Assembly (NCBI RefSeq): GCF_044377145.1
Contig: NZ_JBILJQ010000002.1
Location: 62,001-126,000 of the forward strand
DNA: 64,000 bases
Reading direction: 5' to 3'
Source: Aquimonas sp044377145
GTDB lineage: Bacteria > Pseudomonadota > Gammaproteobacteria > Xanthomonadales > Xanthomonadaceae
The notes below the pieces were generated by a model that was not told the origin of the DNA, did not search any database, and saw nothing but the letters and a program-made list of their open reading frames with translations. A program made the position numbers and the translations under genes. Shown here piece by piece: positions 8,122-19,500 of the stretch. Within the stretch, counting starts at the first letter, position 1. Every line of letters starts with the position of its first letter.

Positions 8122-11100
8122 TCAGCCCCGACCGCGCTTGCGTCCCTGTCGCGGGGCGGCTGGACTCGGGGTGGGTTCGACCGGAGTGTCCAGGTGTCGT
8201 GCGATCTCCTCGGCGGCGGGGGATTCCAGCACGCCGAAGTGATCGCCCTGCAATTCGACAACTCGCGGGGCCTGCGTCAGAAGCGCTGACCAACCGTAGT
8301 CCCTTGGAGCCTCTGGGTAGGCCGCGTCGGAGCGGAACAGAATGAGATCGAGATCCTGTGTCAGCGGCAACGGCTGATAGGACTGGCACGCAATCTCGCT
8401 GGACTGGGCGGCGGCAAAGGTGTTCAGAAACTGGCGACGCGGCAAATTCAAACCAAGCTGTTCGGTGCGGGTGTAAAGAAAGGCCGCGCGATCCTCCGCA
8501 GGAACGGCCTGCAGTTCGGCAAGGCTCAAGTCAGTACTCGCACCGAGGGAGCCGATGAAGTGACGAAACACTTCGACCATCTCTTGCAGCGGGTCCTTGC
8601 CGGTGTGGCCGGGTGCCAAGGTGTCGAGCAGCACCAGGCTGGCTTCGTCGCCTTCTTCAAGCAACTGGCGTGCGATCTCGAATGCAACCAAACCCCCGTT
8701 GGAGTAGCCGAGCAGTCGATAGGGGCCTTGTGCCTGATGTTCACGGATGGCTTGGCGTGCGAAAGCAGCATTGGCCTCCACACTGGGCATGGGTGGCCAC
8801 TCACCCTCTACGTCCACGGCTTCCAGGCAGAAGAACGGCTGTTCACGCCCCAGGACTTGGCTAAGCCGCTGCAGCGAGACCGCACCGCCGCCAGCGCCGG
8901 GCAGCGCGAACAGCGCAGCACGCTCACCCTGAGGCTGCAATGGGATCAGGAAGTCGGCAGGCCGTGGAGCGCCCGGCTTCTCAGCCACAACAGCCACCCC
9001 TGCGCTGCCGATCGTGTCGCTGGCGGGCGGCTCGCTGGCCACGCGTAGGGCTTGAACGCGCTCGCCATAGGCGTCCGCGAGGTAGGCGCTCAGGCTGCGG
9101 ATCTCCGGGTGTTTGAACAGCACACTCGGCGACAGATTGATCTGTAGCAGTGCATCCAGCTTGATGATGAGCTCGGCAACACCGATCGAGTTCATCCCAA
9201 GATCGAGGAAGTTGCAGCCGCAGTCCACGGCCCCGAGCTCGATCTTCTGCTGTGCTGCCACCTCCTGCTGCATGAACAGTTCAAGCTTCTCCGCAGGCAA
9301 GAAGGCATCTTCTGCGCCGTCTACCTCGCGCGGAAAATAGAAGAACCAGCGCGGCGTTTTGGGAGCGGGGTCGCCCTGGGCCGCTGCGTCGGATGCTTGT
9401 TCAATTGGAAGCGTAGCGGTGGTGACTGACCTGGCCTCAGATGGAGCGGCCGGATCTGCGGGTTCGACATCGATCCAATGGCGGGTACGTGCGAATGGAT
9501 AGGTAGGCAGGGATGCTTTGCGAACCGCTTGACCCTGCCACAGACGATGCCAGGGTATGGCGACTCCGTTCACCCATAGCAGGCCGATCTGCTTCCAGTC
9601 GCCGGAATGCTGACACTGCTGCAACTGCGTCAAGGCCATATCTTCGCTGATCAGGCTGGCTACGCCTAGTCGTGTGCTGGACTCGATCCGCGCATGGAAT
9701 ATTTCGCGACCTTCCAGTCCAAGGCGCTCACGAATGCCTGCCTTGGCGACCAGTCGGAGTTTCTCTAGAAGTTCCTGATTGGACCCTGCCACGATAGCGA
9801 GACGCTCGGCATGCGCTTCGCGGCCGACTTGCGTGGTGAGGGCGAGGTCGAGGTAATCTTCCTGGACGCGCTCGTGCTCAAGGAAGCTGATATGACGTTG
9901 TACGCAGGCGGCAAGCTGGGTCGGAGTCCGGGCTGACAACAGGAACAACTGCCGCGCGACCACCCCGGCTGTGGACCGGGCGGGCGCGCGGTATTCCTCC
10001 AGCACGATATGCAGGTTGGAGCCGCTGTCTGCAAATGAGTTAAGGCCGGCTCGGACAGGCTGGTCCGGCATGTCGCGTAAATCGACCAGGTTCAGTTCGC
10101 GATCGGCGATGTACAGAGGGTGATTCGGGTTGTCGATATCGATGAAACTGTTGCGCTTCTTCATCGAGATCGTGGCGGGAAAGCGGCCATGATGCAGGGA
10201 CAGCGCGAGCTTGATCAGGCTGGCCATGCCACTGACCGATTCAACATTGCCGATGTTGCCTTTGAGGCTGCCAAGCGCACAGCGCTTGCCAGAACTCGGC
10301 AGTGTCGCAAACGCCCCCTTGATCCCTTCGTACTCGAACGAATCCGCCCATTTCGAGGCATACCCGTCGACTTCAATGTAGCGGATGCTGTTGGCGTCGA
10401 TGTCTGCCTTGGCGTAGCACTCGCTGAGAACCCGCGAGATCGCCTCGTGCTTGACCTCAGAGATATTGCGGGCTGCGCCGCGGTAGGTCTGGTGGCTGGA
10501 ACGGATGACTGCGTAGATGCGGTCGCCATCGCGTTCGGCGTCGGCCAGCCGCTTCAGCACCACACCGGCGACTGCTTCTCCGCGGGTAAAGCCATTGGCC
10601 TCGTCGTCGAACACGCCGCTGCTGCCATCCGGTGAGAGCACCCCGTACTGAGACGAGGCGATGTAGTCGCCGGCAAACAGATTCAAAGACGCTGCCGCGG
10701 CGATGGCGAGGTTGCTTTCGCCGTTTTGCAGTGACTGGAAGGCACGGTTCAGAGCGACTGCCGAAGATGCGCAATTGACGTTGATCGATTCGCTGGGACC
10801 GCACAGGTCGAACACGTAAGAAATCCGGTTCGACAGGTAGTAGGCCGGGCTGGACGAGCTGAACAGCGGTCCTTGGGTGAAATCCTGGTTGTTGAGGCGG
10901 CGCAGGTGATGTTCGTACTCGGAGTACTCGTAGCCGACGAAGACGCCGGTCCTGGAGCCCGCAAGGCTGCGCATATCAATGCCGGCGTCTTCGACCGCGC
11001 GATAGGTTTCCTCCAGCAGCAGGCGCAACTGGGGGTCCGTACTGGCCGCGTCGCTATCGGTGATCCCGAAGAACTCGGCGTCGAAGCAATCGACATCCTC

Positions 11101-11820
11101 GATCAACGCGCCCCATTTTGAAATTGTCTTACCGGGTTGCACGGACTCTGCGTAGTGATCCTGCCATCGCCAGCGGCTTGCAGGAATTTCACGAATGCTG
11201 TTTCGGCCAGAGATGAGGTTGTCCCAGAACTGATGGTGATCCTCGGCATCAGGCATACGGCAGCTGATGCCGACGATCGCAATCGCAGGAGCCGCAACTG
11301 GCCGAGCCCCCGGTCGGTTCGTGCGCGGGGTGTCGATTTCAGCGGCCAATCCGTAGTGCAAAAGCAAACTGTCGGAATGCTCGTTGATCAGGACATCTAC
11401 GATAGAGTCGACTGAATCCAACCCACGGCCGTACAAACTGATGGCGTACTGTTGGGTGATCTCTTCCAATAGCCTGTCAACTTCGTTGCGGGCACTTGCG
11501 GGTGTGAGCCCGATCGCCTTCGGAACAGGTATGGGCTGCGCTGCGGCGGCAGCGGTGTGTGCGGGTGCCTGCGGCTGCTTCAGTCGGTCGAGCAGCTCCG
11601 CCAGACCGCGCACATTGTCGACATTGGAGAACTGTGCAGGGGTCAGAGTGACATCAAGCTCGCGCTCAATATTCTCCATCAGCTCCATGACAATCAGTGA
11701 ATTGATGCCGAAGGTTTCAAAGTTGGCGTCGATGTCCACTTTATCGGCGGGCACTTTTAGAGTGAGCTCGATCAGTCGCAGCACGTCGCCCAGGGTGTCG
11801 GTCAGGGTCTGGCTGGACAT
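8122..11820 (-). CDS. PksB: trans-AT polyketide synthase subunit, ACP-KS0-ACP-TE
   Basis: 1232 residues. The ATG at 11820 follows the preceding stop by one base (TGAGATG), with AGGAG 8 nt upstream. ACP1 has Ser41 (GINSL). Residues about 100-165 are helical and unassigned. KS spans about 178-610: the active Cys350 is present (NVNCASS), but the His of HGTGT is Asp485 (EVDGYASKW) and the second His is Asn525 (GNIGNVE). This is a KS0, expected to bind or pass on acyl chains without decarboxylative condensation. After it comes the LPTYPFARTRHWI linker that normally follows an AT, but no AT. ACP2 has Ser878 (GMNSI). The thioesterase has Ser1040 (GYSNG), Asp1066 and His1194. The subunit probably completes the module left open by PksA and releases the product. 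Confidence 0.92.
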   Translation of the reverse strand: MSSQTLTDTLGDVLRLIELTLKVPADKVDIDANFETFGINSLIVMELMENIERELDVTLTPAQFSNVDNVRGLAELLDRLKQPQAPAHTAAAAAQPIPVPKAIGLTPASARNEVDRLLEEITQQYAISLYGRGLDSVDSIVDVLINEHSDSLLLHYGLAAEIDTPRTNRPGARPVAAPAIAIVGISCRMPDAEDHHQFWDNLISGRNSIREIPASRWRWQDHYAESVQPGKTISKWGALIEDVDCFDAEFFGITDSDAASTDPQLRLLLEETYRAVEDAGIDMRSLAGSRTGVFVGYEYSEYEHHLRRLNNQDFTQGPLFSSSSPAYYLSNRISYVFDLCGPSESINVNCASSAVALNRAFQSLQNGESNLAIAAAASLNLFAGDYIASSQYGVLSPDGSSGVFDDEANGFTRGEAVAGVVLKRLADAERDGDRIYAVIRSSHQTYRGAARNISEVKHEAISRVLSECYAKADIDANSIRYIEVDGYASKWADSFEYEGIKGAFATLPSSGKRCALGSLKGNIGNVESVSGMASLIKLALSLHHGRFPATISMKKRNSFIDIDNPNHPLYIADRELNLVDLRDMPDQPVRAGLNSFADSGSNLHIVLEEYRAPARSTAGVVARQLFLLSARTPTQLAACVQRHISFLEHERVQEDYLDLALTTQVGREAHAERLAIVAGSNQELLEKLRLVAKAGIRERLGLEGREIFHARIESSTRLGVASLISEDMALTQLQQCQHSGDWKQIGLLWVNGVAIPWHRLWQGQAVRKASLPTYPFARTRHWIDVEPADPAAPSEARSVTTATLPIEQASDAAAQGDPAPKTPRWFFYFPREVDGAEDAFLPAEKLELFMQQEVAAQQKIELGAVDCGCNFLDLGMNSIGVAELIIKLDALLQINLSPSVLFKHPEIRSLSAYLADAYGERVQALRVASEPPASDTIGSAGVAVVAEKPGAPRPADFLIPLQPQGERAALFALPGAGGGAVSLQRLSQVLGREQPFFCLEAVDVEGEWPPMPSVEANAAFARQAIREHQAQGPYRLLGYSNGGLVAFEIARQLLEEGDEASLVLLDTLAPGHTGKDPLQEMVEVFRHFIGSLGASTDLSLAELQAVPAEDRAAFLYTRTEQLGLNLPRRQFLNTFAAAQSSEIACQSYQPLPLTQDLDLILFRSDAAYPEAPRDYGWSALLTQAPRVVELQGDHFGVLESPAAEEIARHLDTPVEPTPSPAAPRQGRKRGRG

Positions 11821-11821
11821 C

Positions 11822-13564
11822 TCAGCGGACTCCTGCGCCTGCGACTTGAAGATCGGCAAGGATCAGCCGCTTGAGTTCCTGCATTGGATCTGTTGCGGAC
11901 GAAAGCACAAGGTGTGCGGGCTCTGTCTGGATGGGGGCTGCGGCGGGCGCCGCCACCGTTTGCACCTCAGCCAGTTCAGCAGCAGCAAAGAAGCCGTGTT
12001 CGAGCATTCTGTCAACGCTGTTTTTTACGGCATCCATGACTTCGCGCAGATCGGCATCCGTGTGCGCTGTGGTCAGAAAGCAGTTGCCCGAAGTGGACGT
12101 CTCTACGCCCTGCAGGCGCAGCAGGAAGAAGAACAGTTCACGAGTCAGTCCAAACGGATCGTCGGTCACCTGGAATCTGAACAGTGAGCTGAAATGTTCG
12201 GTCAGCAATGGCACGCGCTTTTCGGCAAAGTAGGCATTTGCCTCGCTGGCCAGCGCCGTAGTCTGTTTGCTGATCCTGCCGAGTGAACATTCGCAGCTCA
12301 CTCCGTCACAGGCGGGGCCAGGGCCGCAGATGCGCTGCATTTCGCGGCAGACAGCGAGCGTTGCTGAGATCTTCAGGGAGTTCTGGGTATGAGTGCCGGC
12401 CATCATGGTGCGACGCAGACTGGGCATGCTGGCATCGTCGAAGCCCCAGGTACCGCCGTCCACATAGTCCATGTACTTGGAAAGTCCGGCGATGATGCCC
12501 GTTGGCATCCCGCCTCCGGCGACTTTGCCGTAGGTCGAGAGGTCAGGTTTGACCTTGAAAAAGCCCTCGGCACCGCGGGGTCCTGCCCGGAAGCCGGTAA
12601 CCATCTCGTCGAACACCAACACAATGCCTTTCTCGAGGGTCAGGGTCCGTAGACTGCGCAGGTACTCGAGCGGCTGTCTCGATGGGAAGCGCGATTGGAT
12701 CGGCTCTACCAGAACCGCTGCGATGTCGTCTGCAGCGGCTTCAATCTGCTGCAACTGATCGACATTGCCGTAGTCAAGAATGATCAACTGGTCGGCAAAC
12801 TCCTGCAGCATGCCGAGGCCGGCGCTCATGCTTCCACCCTTGCGATCGCGAAAGGCCAGCACTGCGTCTGACAGGCCGTGGTAGGAACCGTCCAGAATCA
12901 CCAGCTTCTTGCGCCCAGTGGCGGCGCGCGCAATCCGCACTGCCCACATCACGGCCTCGGTGCCGGACTGGGTGAAGACCATGCGCTCGTGGCCTGTGAG
13001 TTCACAGAACAGGCGCGCCGCCTCGAACAGGTCTTCGCTATAGGCCACCAGGGGATAGCCGCGATGCAAGCGTTCGATCAGCGCTTGCTTCATGAATTCC
13101 GGTTGGTGGCCAAACAGGTTGACGCCGTTGTCGCCGGTCAAGTCGACATAGCGATTGCCATCGACGTCGTAAATGTAGGCGCCTTCTGCGCGCTCGTAGG
13201 TCAGCTGGAACTGCAGCGCCTTTAGCGGCCGCTTCAAGCCCGCGGTTTTGCGTTGATCGACGAAGTAGGTCTGGTGTCGCTGCGCGTTGTCCTTGGAGCG
13301 CGGCACACGCAGCGCATACTCCTTCGTCCAGGCATCAATGGCGGACAGCTGCTCGGCACCAATATTCATTTCGTGCAGCGAGCGCAGTTCCTGGGCCTGC
13401 ATCGGTTTCTGATCCGGCTCGGAATTCTCCAGCCGCTCGCGCAAGCTGGCGAGCATGCGTTCTCGTTGCGCTTCCGGCAGCGCTTTGAAGCTTTCCAATG
13501 CGTCCTGTTTGGCAATCCGGCGGTTCAGGATTTCGTCGAGCACGTCTTCAACGGAACTAGCCAT
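11822..13564 (-). CDS. Class III aminotransferase, glutamate-1-semialdehyde aminomutase-like
   Basis: A 580-residue PLP enzyme. The core from about 105 to 500 matches the GSA aminomutase/AMT group: FTQSGTEAVMWAVRIARAATG for phosphate binding, GSYHG, VLVFDEMVTGFR with Asp319 for the pyridine nitrogen, and Lys347 in STYGKVAGGG as the PLP lysine. An N-terminal helical extension of about 100 residues and a C-terminal tail of about 60 are longer than in stand-alone enzymes and could be docking elements. AAGGA lies 10 nt before the ATG. The gene is squeezed between pksA (12-nt gap) and pksB (1-nt gap), so it surely belongs to the pathway. By analogy with the AMT domain of mycosubtilin/iturin synthases it may turn a beta-keto or aldehyde group into an amine. 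Substrate unknown. Confidence 0.88.
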   Translation of the reverse strand: MASSVEDVLDEILNRRIAKQDALESFKALPEAQRERMLASLRERLENSEPDQKPMQAQELRSLHEMNIGAEQLSAIDAWTKEYALRVPRSKDNAQRHQTYFVDQRKTAGLKRPLKALQFQLTYERAEGAYIYDVDGNRYVDLTGDNGVNLFGHQPEFMKQALIERLHRGYPLVAYSEDLFEAARLFCELTGHERMVFTQSGTEAVMWAVRIARAATGRKKLVILDGSYHGLSDAVLAFRDRKGGSMSAGLGMLQEFADQLIILDYGNVDQLQQIEAAADDIAAVLVEPIQSRFPSRQPLEYLRSLRTLTLEKGIVLVFDEMVTGFRAGPRGAEGFFKVKPDLSTYGKVAGGGMPTGIIAGLSKYMDYVDGGTWGFDDASMPSLRRTMMAGTHTQNSLKISATLAVCREMQRICGPGPACDGVSCECSLGRISKQTTALASEANAYFAEKRVPLLTEHFSSLFRFQVTDDPFGLTRELFFFLLRLQGVETSTSGNCFLTTAHTDADLREVMDAVKNSVDRMLEHGFFAAAELAEVQTVAAPAAAPIQTEPAHLVLSSATDPMQELKRLILADLQVAGAGVR

Positions 13565-13576
13565 GGTTAATCGTCC

Positions 13577-16500
13577 TTACAGAATTTGTTCCAGAAGCTT
13601 CTCAAACGCCCGCTCCAGCCCTTTGGGCGCTGCGCTGGCGATGGGGTGTTTGTGGTAGAGCGAGTCCAGCAGACGAGCGAAGTCTCCATCGGCGGGCTGG
13701 GGTTGGTAGGGCGGTCGGTCGCTGTGCAGATGCAGGCCTCGCATGCGCACACAGACCAAACCTTCCTTATCCATGAGATCCGCGTCCAGCCAGACATCGA
13801 CCGAGTCGGGTGTATTGCTACGGGCTCGCCGCAGCCAAGCGAACATGTGCGACTGACACGGCGCGAGCTGCTGCAGACTTTCGATCCGCAGCGGCAGTGA
13901 TGACTGTCCGGGCACGGGGGCGAAGCCGGTGGCTAGCAACACTCCGGCTTGCAGCACGCCGTCGAGCAGGGCTGGGTGCAGCCCGGAGGTTTCAGACAGA
14001 TCGCGTGCCGAGTCCGGCAAGACCAACTCGGCCAAGACGTGTTGAGGATCACTATGCAATCGGCTTATGGAGCGCAGCGCTTGTCCGCGAACGGGGCCGA
14101 TCGTCTTCAATAGGGTGTCGAGAGTGGCGACACCAACTTCACCCTGACCAAGCAGAGCGCTTAGCTGCGCCAGGTCCAGGCGCGGAGCCACCTGCACGGG
14201 CTCTAGTTCGGCGCGACCTCTGCAGTGTTCAATACGCTTGCCCGGTTGGCCGGCGTCGAGATCCACGCTGTCGATGACGAACTCGAGGCCCTGTGCGGGA
14301 GTGCCACGCAGGCTGAGATCCAGACGCACGCCCAATGCTCCGGCGGCTGCGGGCCACTCTGCGCGCAAGCGCAATTGGCGGTTCGATAGACTTGCCTGTG
14401 GCAGCGCCTGCATCACCGCTGCACGCACCATTTCCAGATAGGCGAAGGCGGGCAAACGCTGTTGATGCTCGGCCACCAGCAGGTCGCTGGATTTGAACTC
14501 GGAGCTGAAGCGCAACAGGCCGAGCTGCGAGGAGTTCCGGTGCACCAAGGGATGCAGGCGCTCGAGGGTGGCGGTCGAACCGCGCCGCCCGGAGGTGTCG
14601 ATCCAATGGCGCTCGCGTGCGAACGGATAGCCGGGCAGGCTGAGTCGCTTCGGAGGCTTGTCCGCGCGCAGGGCGGTCCAGTCGAGTTCGTGACCCGCCA
14701 CCCACAGTTGGGCGATCTGGTTGAAGTCGCCCGCGGCGAACTGCGCCTTCAGCTCGGCCTCTGAGACTGCCGGCGCGGGCGTCTGTTCCAGCGAGCTCAA
14801 GCCTTGCTCGTTCTTGCGGAAGCGCTGTACGCGCCCTCGTTGCAGGCCTTCGATCTGCTCCTCGCCGACGGCAAAAGCCTGAAGACGTTGCAGCAGCTCG
14901 GCATGGGAGTGCGCCACCAGGGCCAGGCGCTCGTCCATCGGGTCGCGGCCCACTTGCAGGGTGTAGGCCAGGGCATGCAGGTCGGTGTCGGGCTTTGCCT
15001 GCAGGAAATCGGCCAGTCGCTGTGTGTAGGCGCGCAAGCGCTCGCTGCTGCGTGCCGACAGTGGCACCAGACAAGGGCCCGCGCTTAGCGGCGTTGCCGG
15101 CGCAAGTGGTCTGTACTGTTCCAGAACCACATGCGCGTTGGCGCCGCCCCAGCCGAAGGAGCTGACGCCGGCGCAGCGCGGCAGTTCTTCGCCGGTTGAC
15201 GCACGCGGAGCGGCCCAGGGCACGGTCTTGTCGGCTATGTAGAAGGGGCTGCCTTCTAGATCGATGTAGGGATTCAGGGTCTGGAAGTGCAGCAGGGCCG
15301 GGATCTGCTGGTAACGGATGGCCAGCAGCACCTTGAGCAGGCTGGCGATACCAGCGGCAGGCTCCAGATGGCCGATATTGGTCTTGACCGAGCTCAGACC
15401 GCAGTGCGCCTGGGTCGGTGCGCTACAGCCGTAGGCGCGATACAGGTCGCCAAACGACTTCTTCAGCGCCTGGATCTCGATCGGGTCACCCAGGCTGGTG
15501 CCGGTACCGTGGCATTCGATATAGCCGACCGTGCTGGGGTCGATACCGGCCTTGTCGTAGGCCTCGAACAGCAGTTCGGCCTGTGCCTTGGGATTGGGCG
15601 CTGTGAGCATGGTCACGCGACCCCCATGATTCTCGGCGGTGGCGCGGATCACCGCATGAATGGGATTGCCGTCCGCCTCGGCCTGCTGCAGGGGCTTGAT
15701 GAAGATCGCGCCGACACCCTCGCCGCGCACGTAGCCGTTGGCGTCCTTGTCGAAGGTCTTGCACTTGCCGTCGATGCTGAGCATGCCTGCCGAACTCAGC
15801 GAGATGTGGGCGATCGGCGTCAGCATCACCTGCACGCCACCGACGATGGCCATGTCGCTACTACCGGTGTGGATCGATTCGATGGCTCGATGCAGGGCGA
15901 CCAGGGAGCTCGAGCAGGCGGTGTCCAGGGGCGCACTGGGGCCGCGCAGATTGAGCAGGAAGGACACCCGGTTGGCGAGGATCGAATGCGAGTTGCCTGA
16001 GGCTGAGAAGCCATCCAGTGAGGACTGGTGCGTGGCGAGTACGTCGATGTAGTCCTTGGCCGAGGTGCCTACGAACAGGCCCGTACGGGTACCTGACAGA
16101 TCTGAGACCTTCTGGCCGGAGTCTTCGATCGCCGCCCACACGGTTTCGATGAAGATCCGCTGCTGCGGATCCATCATTTCCGCCTCGCGCGGGGTGATTC
16201 CGAAGAACAGCGGATCAAATTTATCGACCTCGCGCATGAAACCGCCCCAGCGCGAGTTGGACTTGTTGACCTCCTTCACCGGGTTGCCGTCGTACTGCTC
16301 CCAGATCCAGCGATCACGCGGGATCTCGGTGACCAGGTTGCGGGCGTTTGCCAGGTGGTCCCAGAACTCCTCCAGCGTGTCGGATTGCGGCATCACGCCG
16401 GCCATGCCGACGATGGCGATCGGCATGTCGCGGAAGCGATTGGTCGGCGACGCCGCCGTTCCAGCAGGGCCCGAGTTGGATGCGTGGCTGGGCGCCTGCC

Positions 16501-19500
16501 ACTGCTTGCGACCAAATGTGGGGCTGACTGTGCTGGCCACCGCGCTGACGGTGACTGGCGTGGTCGGGGCAGCTGTGGTCAGGTCCGAGGCGGTCGTCGC
16601 TAGGTCGACGCCGGTACCGGCAGAGCCGACATGCGCCGCGGCCATGGCGGCCGCGTGCTCCTCAAGCAGGTGGTCAGTGATCGCCCGCAGGCTCGGATAC
16701 TCGAAGAACAGCACCGGGTTGATGTCGAGCAGGTAGCGTTGGTTGATCGCATTGGCGAAGCTGGTGAGGCCGATCGAGTCGAAGCCCAGATCCAGCAGGA
16801 TGTTGTCCAGCGACAACTCATCGGCGCCGAGCTTCAGCATCTCCATGACCAGTCCGGACAGCTCGGCGATGACCGCGTCATGCAAGCCCGCGGAGCTCGC
16901 CGCAGCCTTGTCGACGACCGCAGCCGGCGCACTGGCCTGCTGCACGGGCTGGGCTACGGGAGCAGCGAGCCCCCACGCCAGCTCGATTTTTTCCCGTACT
17001 GCTTCAAGCACCGCGATCTGACTTGGCTCGGCTCGCAGAGCACGCAGCAGCGCCTGCTGACCGATCTCGCGCCGCAGAGGACGGATGCCCAATGTTTTGC
17101 GGAAGAACATCTCGGTCTGCTCGTCCAGACGCATTCCGCCGTCGGCCCACAGGGACCAGTTGAGGCTGAGCGAGCGCCCACTGCGCTGACCGCTGGCGCT
17201 GAGCTGCTCGCGCTGCGCCATCAGCGCATCCATGTAGCAGTTGGCGTAGGCGTAGTCGCACTGGCCGGCGTTGCCGCCGATCGCGGCCAGTGAGGAGAAG
17301 CAGACGAAGAAGTCCAGCGCCAGGTCGGCGCTGCAGCGGTCCAGATGGAAGCCGCCGAACACCTTGGGCGCGAGTACGGCCGCCATGTCTTCCTGAGTCT
17401 TGTTGCGCAGGAACGAATCGCGCAGCACGCCGGCGCTGTGCAGGATGCCGTGCAGGCCACCGTGAGCCTGCTGGCAGTGGTCAATCAAGGCTCGCGCGGC
17501 GCTCGGTTCCGACACGTCGGCCTGCAGGTACTCGACCTCGGCGCCGAGATCGCGCAGACGTTGCAGGTCATCGCTGCGCTCGCTCGACAGCGGCGAGCGG
17601 CCGCTGAGCACCAGCTTCGCCTGGCACTGGCGTGCCAGAAACTCAGCGAAGATGAGGCCTAGACCACCGGCACCACCCGTGATCAGGTAGACGCCTCCCT
17701 GCCGGAGTGGCAGGGCTGAGGCTTCCGCGGCAGGCAGTTCGGCATCGGAGAGGCGGACCAGGCTGCGCACCTCGCGCAGTCCAGCGCGATAACGCACGCT
17801 GAGGTCGAGCTGGGCTGCGGAATGCAGTTCGTGCAGCAGGATTCGTGCTGCGAGCGTGACGTCGTCGCTGTCCAGCTGCAGTCGCTTGGCATCGATCCGC
17901 GGGTTTTCCAGGCGCAGGCTACGCAGGAAGCCGTCGAGTCCGGCATGCTCCGGCAACTCGACTTCGCCGGGCGAGCGCGAATGCAGGTAGACCAACTGCA
18001 ATCGACCCTCGAGCTTGCACTCGATCAGGGCCTGGCTGAGGCTCAGCAGGGCATAGACGCCACCGTCCAAGGCTGCTTGCAGGGCTTCGGCGTCAGCTGC
18101 GGATTCTGTACTGCCCCAGCCGATGCAGATTCGGGTGGGCAGGGCGGCACGACTGCGCAGTTCGGCCAACAAGAGCGCGTAGTCCTGCTTGTGCCGCGGC
18201 TGCACGCGGAAGTTGTCATCGCCCAGATCTTCGAAGGCATCGCCAGGCAGCACGCAATGCACCCGCAGGCCGAGCGCCCGCAGCGCCTCGGCGCGTCGAG
18301 GATCGCGATCGAACAGCAGCACATCGCCGCGCTCGCTGGGAAACTCCGGCAGCGCGCGCGCCAGCCACTGCGGGCGGTAGTACAACTCGTCGAAACCGCG
18401 CTCGTCCAAGCCCTCCTTGTCGCTGCCCTTGTCGCCAAGGGCGCGGGGGGCAGGCTTCTCGTGCACGCTCGTGAGCGGCACGCCGATGGACTCGCGCAGA
18501 CGTACCAGCACGCGACCGTTCTCGTCGACGATGCAGACGTTCTCACGGCTGACGCCACTGCTGGATTCGCGCGTGCCGGGTGTGCGCGTCACATGGCTGT
18601 AGCAGGTGCGGCTCAAGGGATGCAGCAGCTCGACCTCAGTGATCGAGTACGGCACCTTCATCTGCCCCTCGGACTGGCCGAGTTGGCCGACCACGCCGGC
18701 CTGCATGGCGGCGTCGATCACGCAGGGGTGCAGGACGAAGGCGTCGAAGTCGGCCTCGCGTACCACTGGCAGCTGCAACAGGCCAAGCACTTCGTCGGCC
18801 GTGCGATGAACTTCGCGCAGCAGGCGGAAGCTGGGGCCGTAGTCCAGACCGAACTGGGCGAACAGCGGGTAGGCCTCATCGCCCCCCAGCAGACGTGTGC
18901 AGCGCGACTGGATAGCAGCGAGATCGATGAACTCGGCCGCCGCCGGCTCCACCGCGAACTCCAGCTTGCCCTGGGCATACAACTGCCGACTACCGTCGGC
19001 GCGCTCACTGAAAACCTCGAACTGCACGGCCTCAGCGGCGGGCTTCAGCTCGGTCAGGACGTCCACGACGCCCCCCTCGACCGCACTCAGTGGGCTGACC
19101 CAGGTGATGTTGCGGATGCGCCGAACCGGCAGCCCGGTGGCCAGCTCGCCGGCACGGCGGGCGAGATCGAGGTAAGCGGTTCCCGGCAGGGTCGGCAGGC
19201 CCGACACCACGTGCTCTCGCAGGAAGAACTCATTGGCATGGAAGCGCTTGCGGAACAGCTGACGGCTGAAGGTCGACTCATTGGTGTCGATCAGCGGGTG
19301 CAGGGCTGGGCCGGCTGCGATCGAGTGCATGCGCGGCGCCGTTGCCGCCGCCGTGGCGATCCAGTGCCGCTTGTCGGCGAAGGGATAGGTGGGCAGGGAC
19401 ACACGACGTGCATCGCCCTGTACCAGGCCGCGGCAATCCGAGAGCAGGCCGTCGATCCACAGTCGAGCCAGTTTGTGGGGGTCGCGGCCCTGCATCAGCA

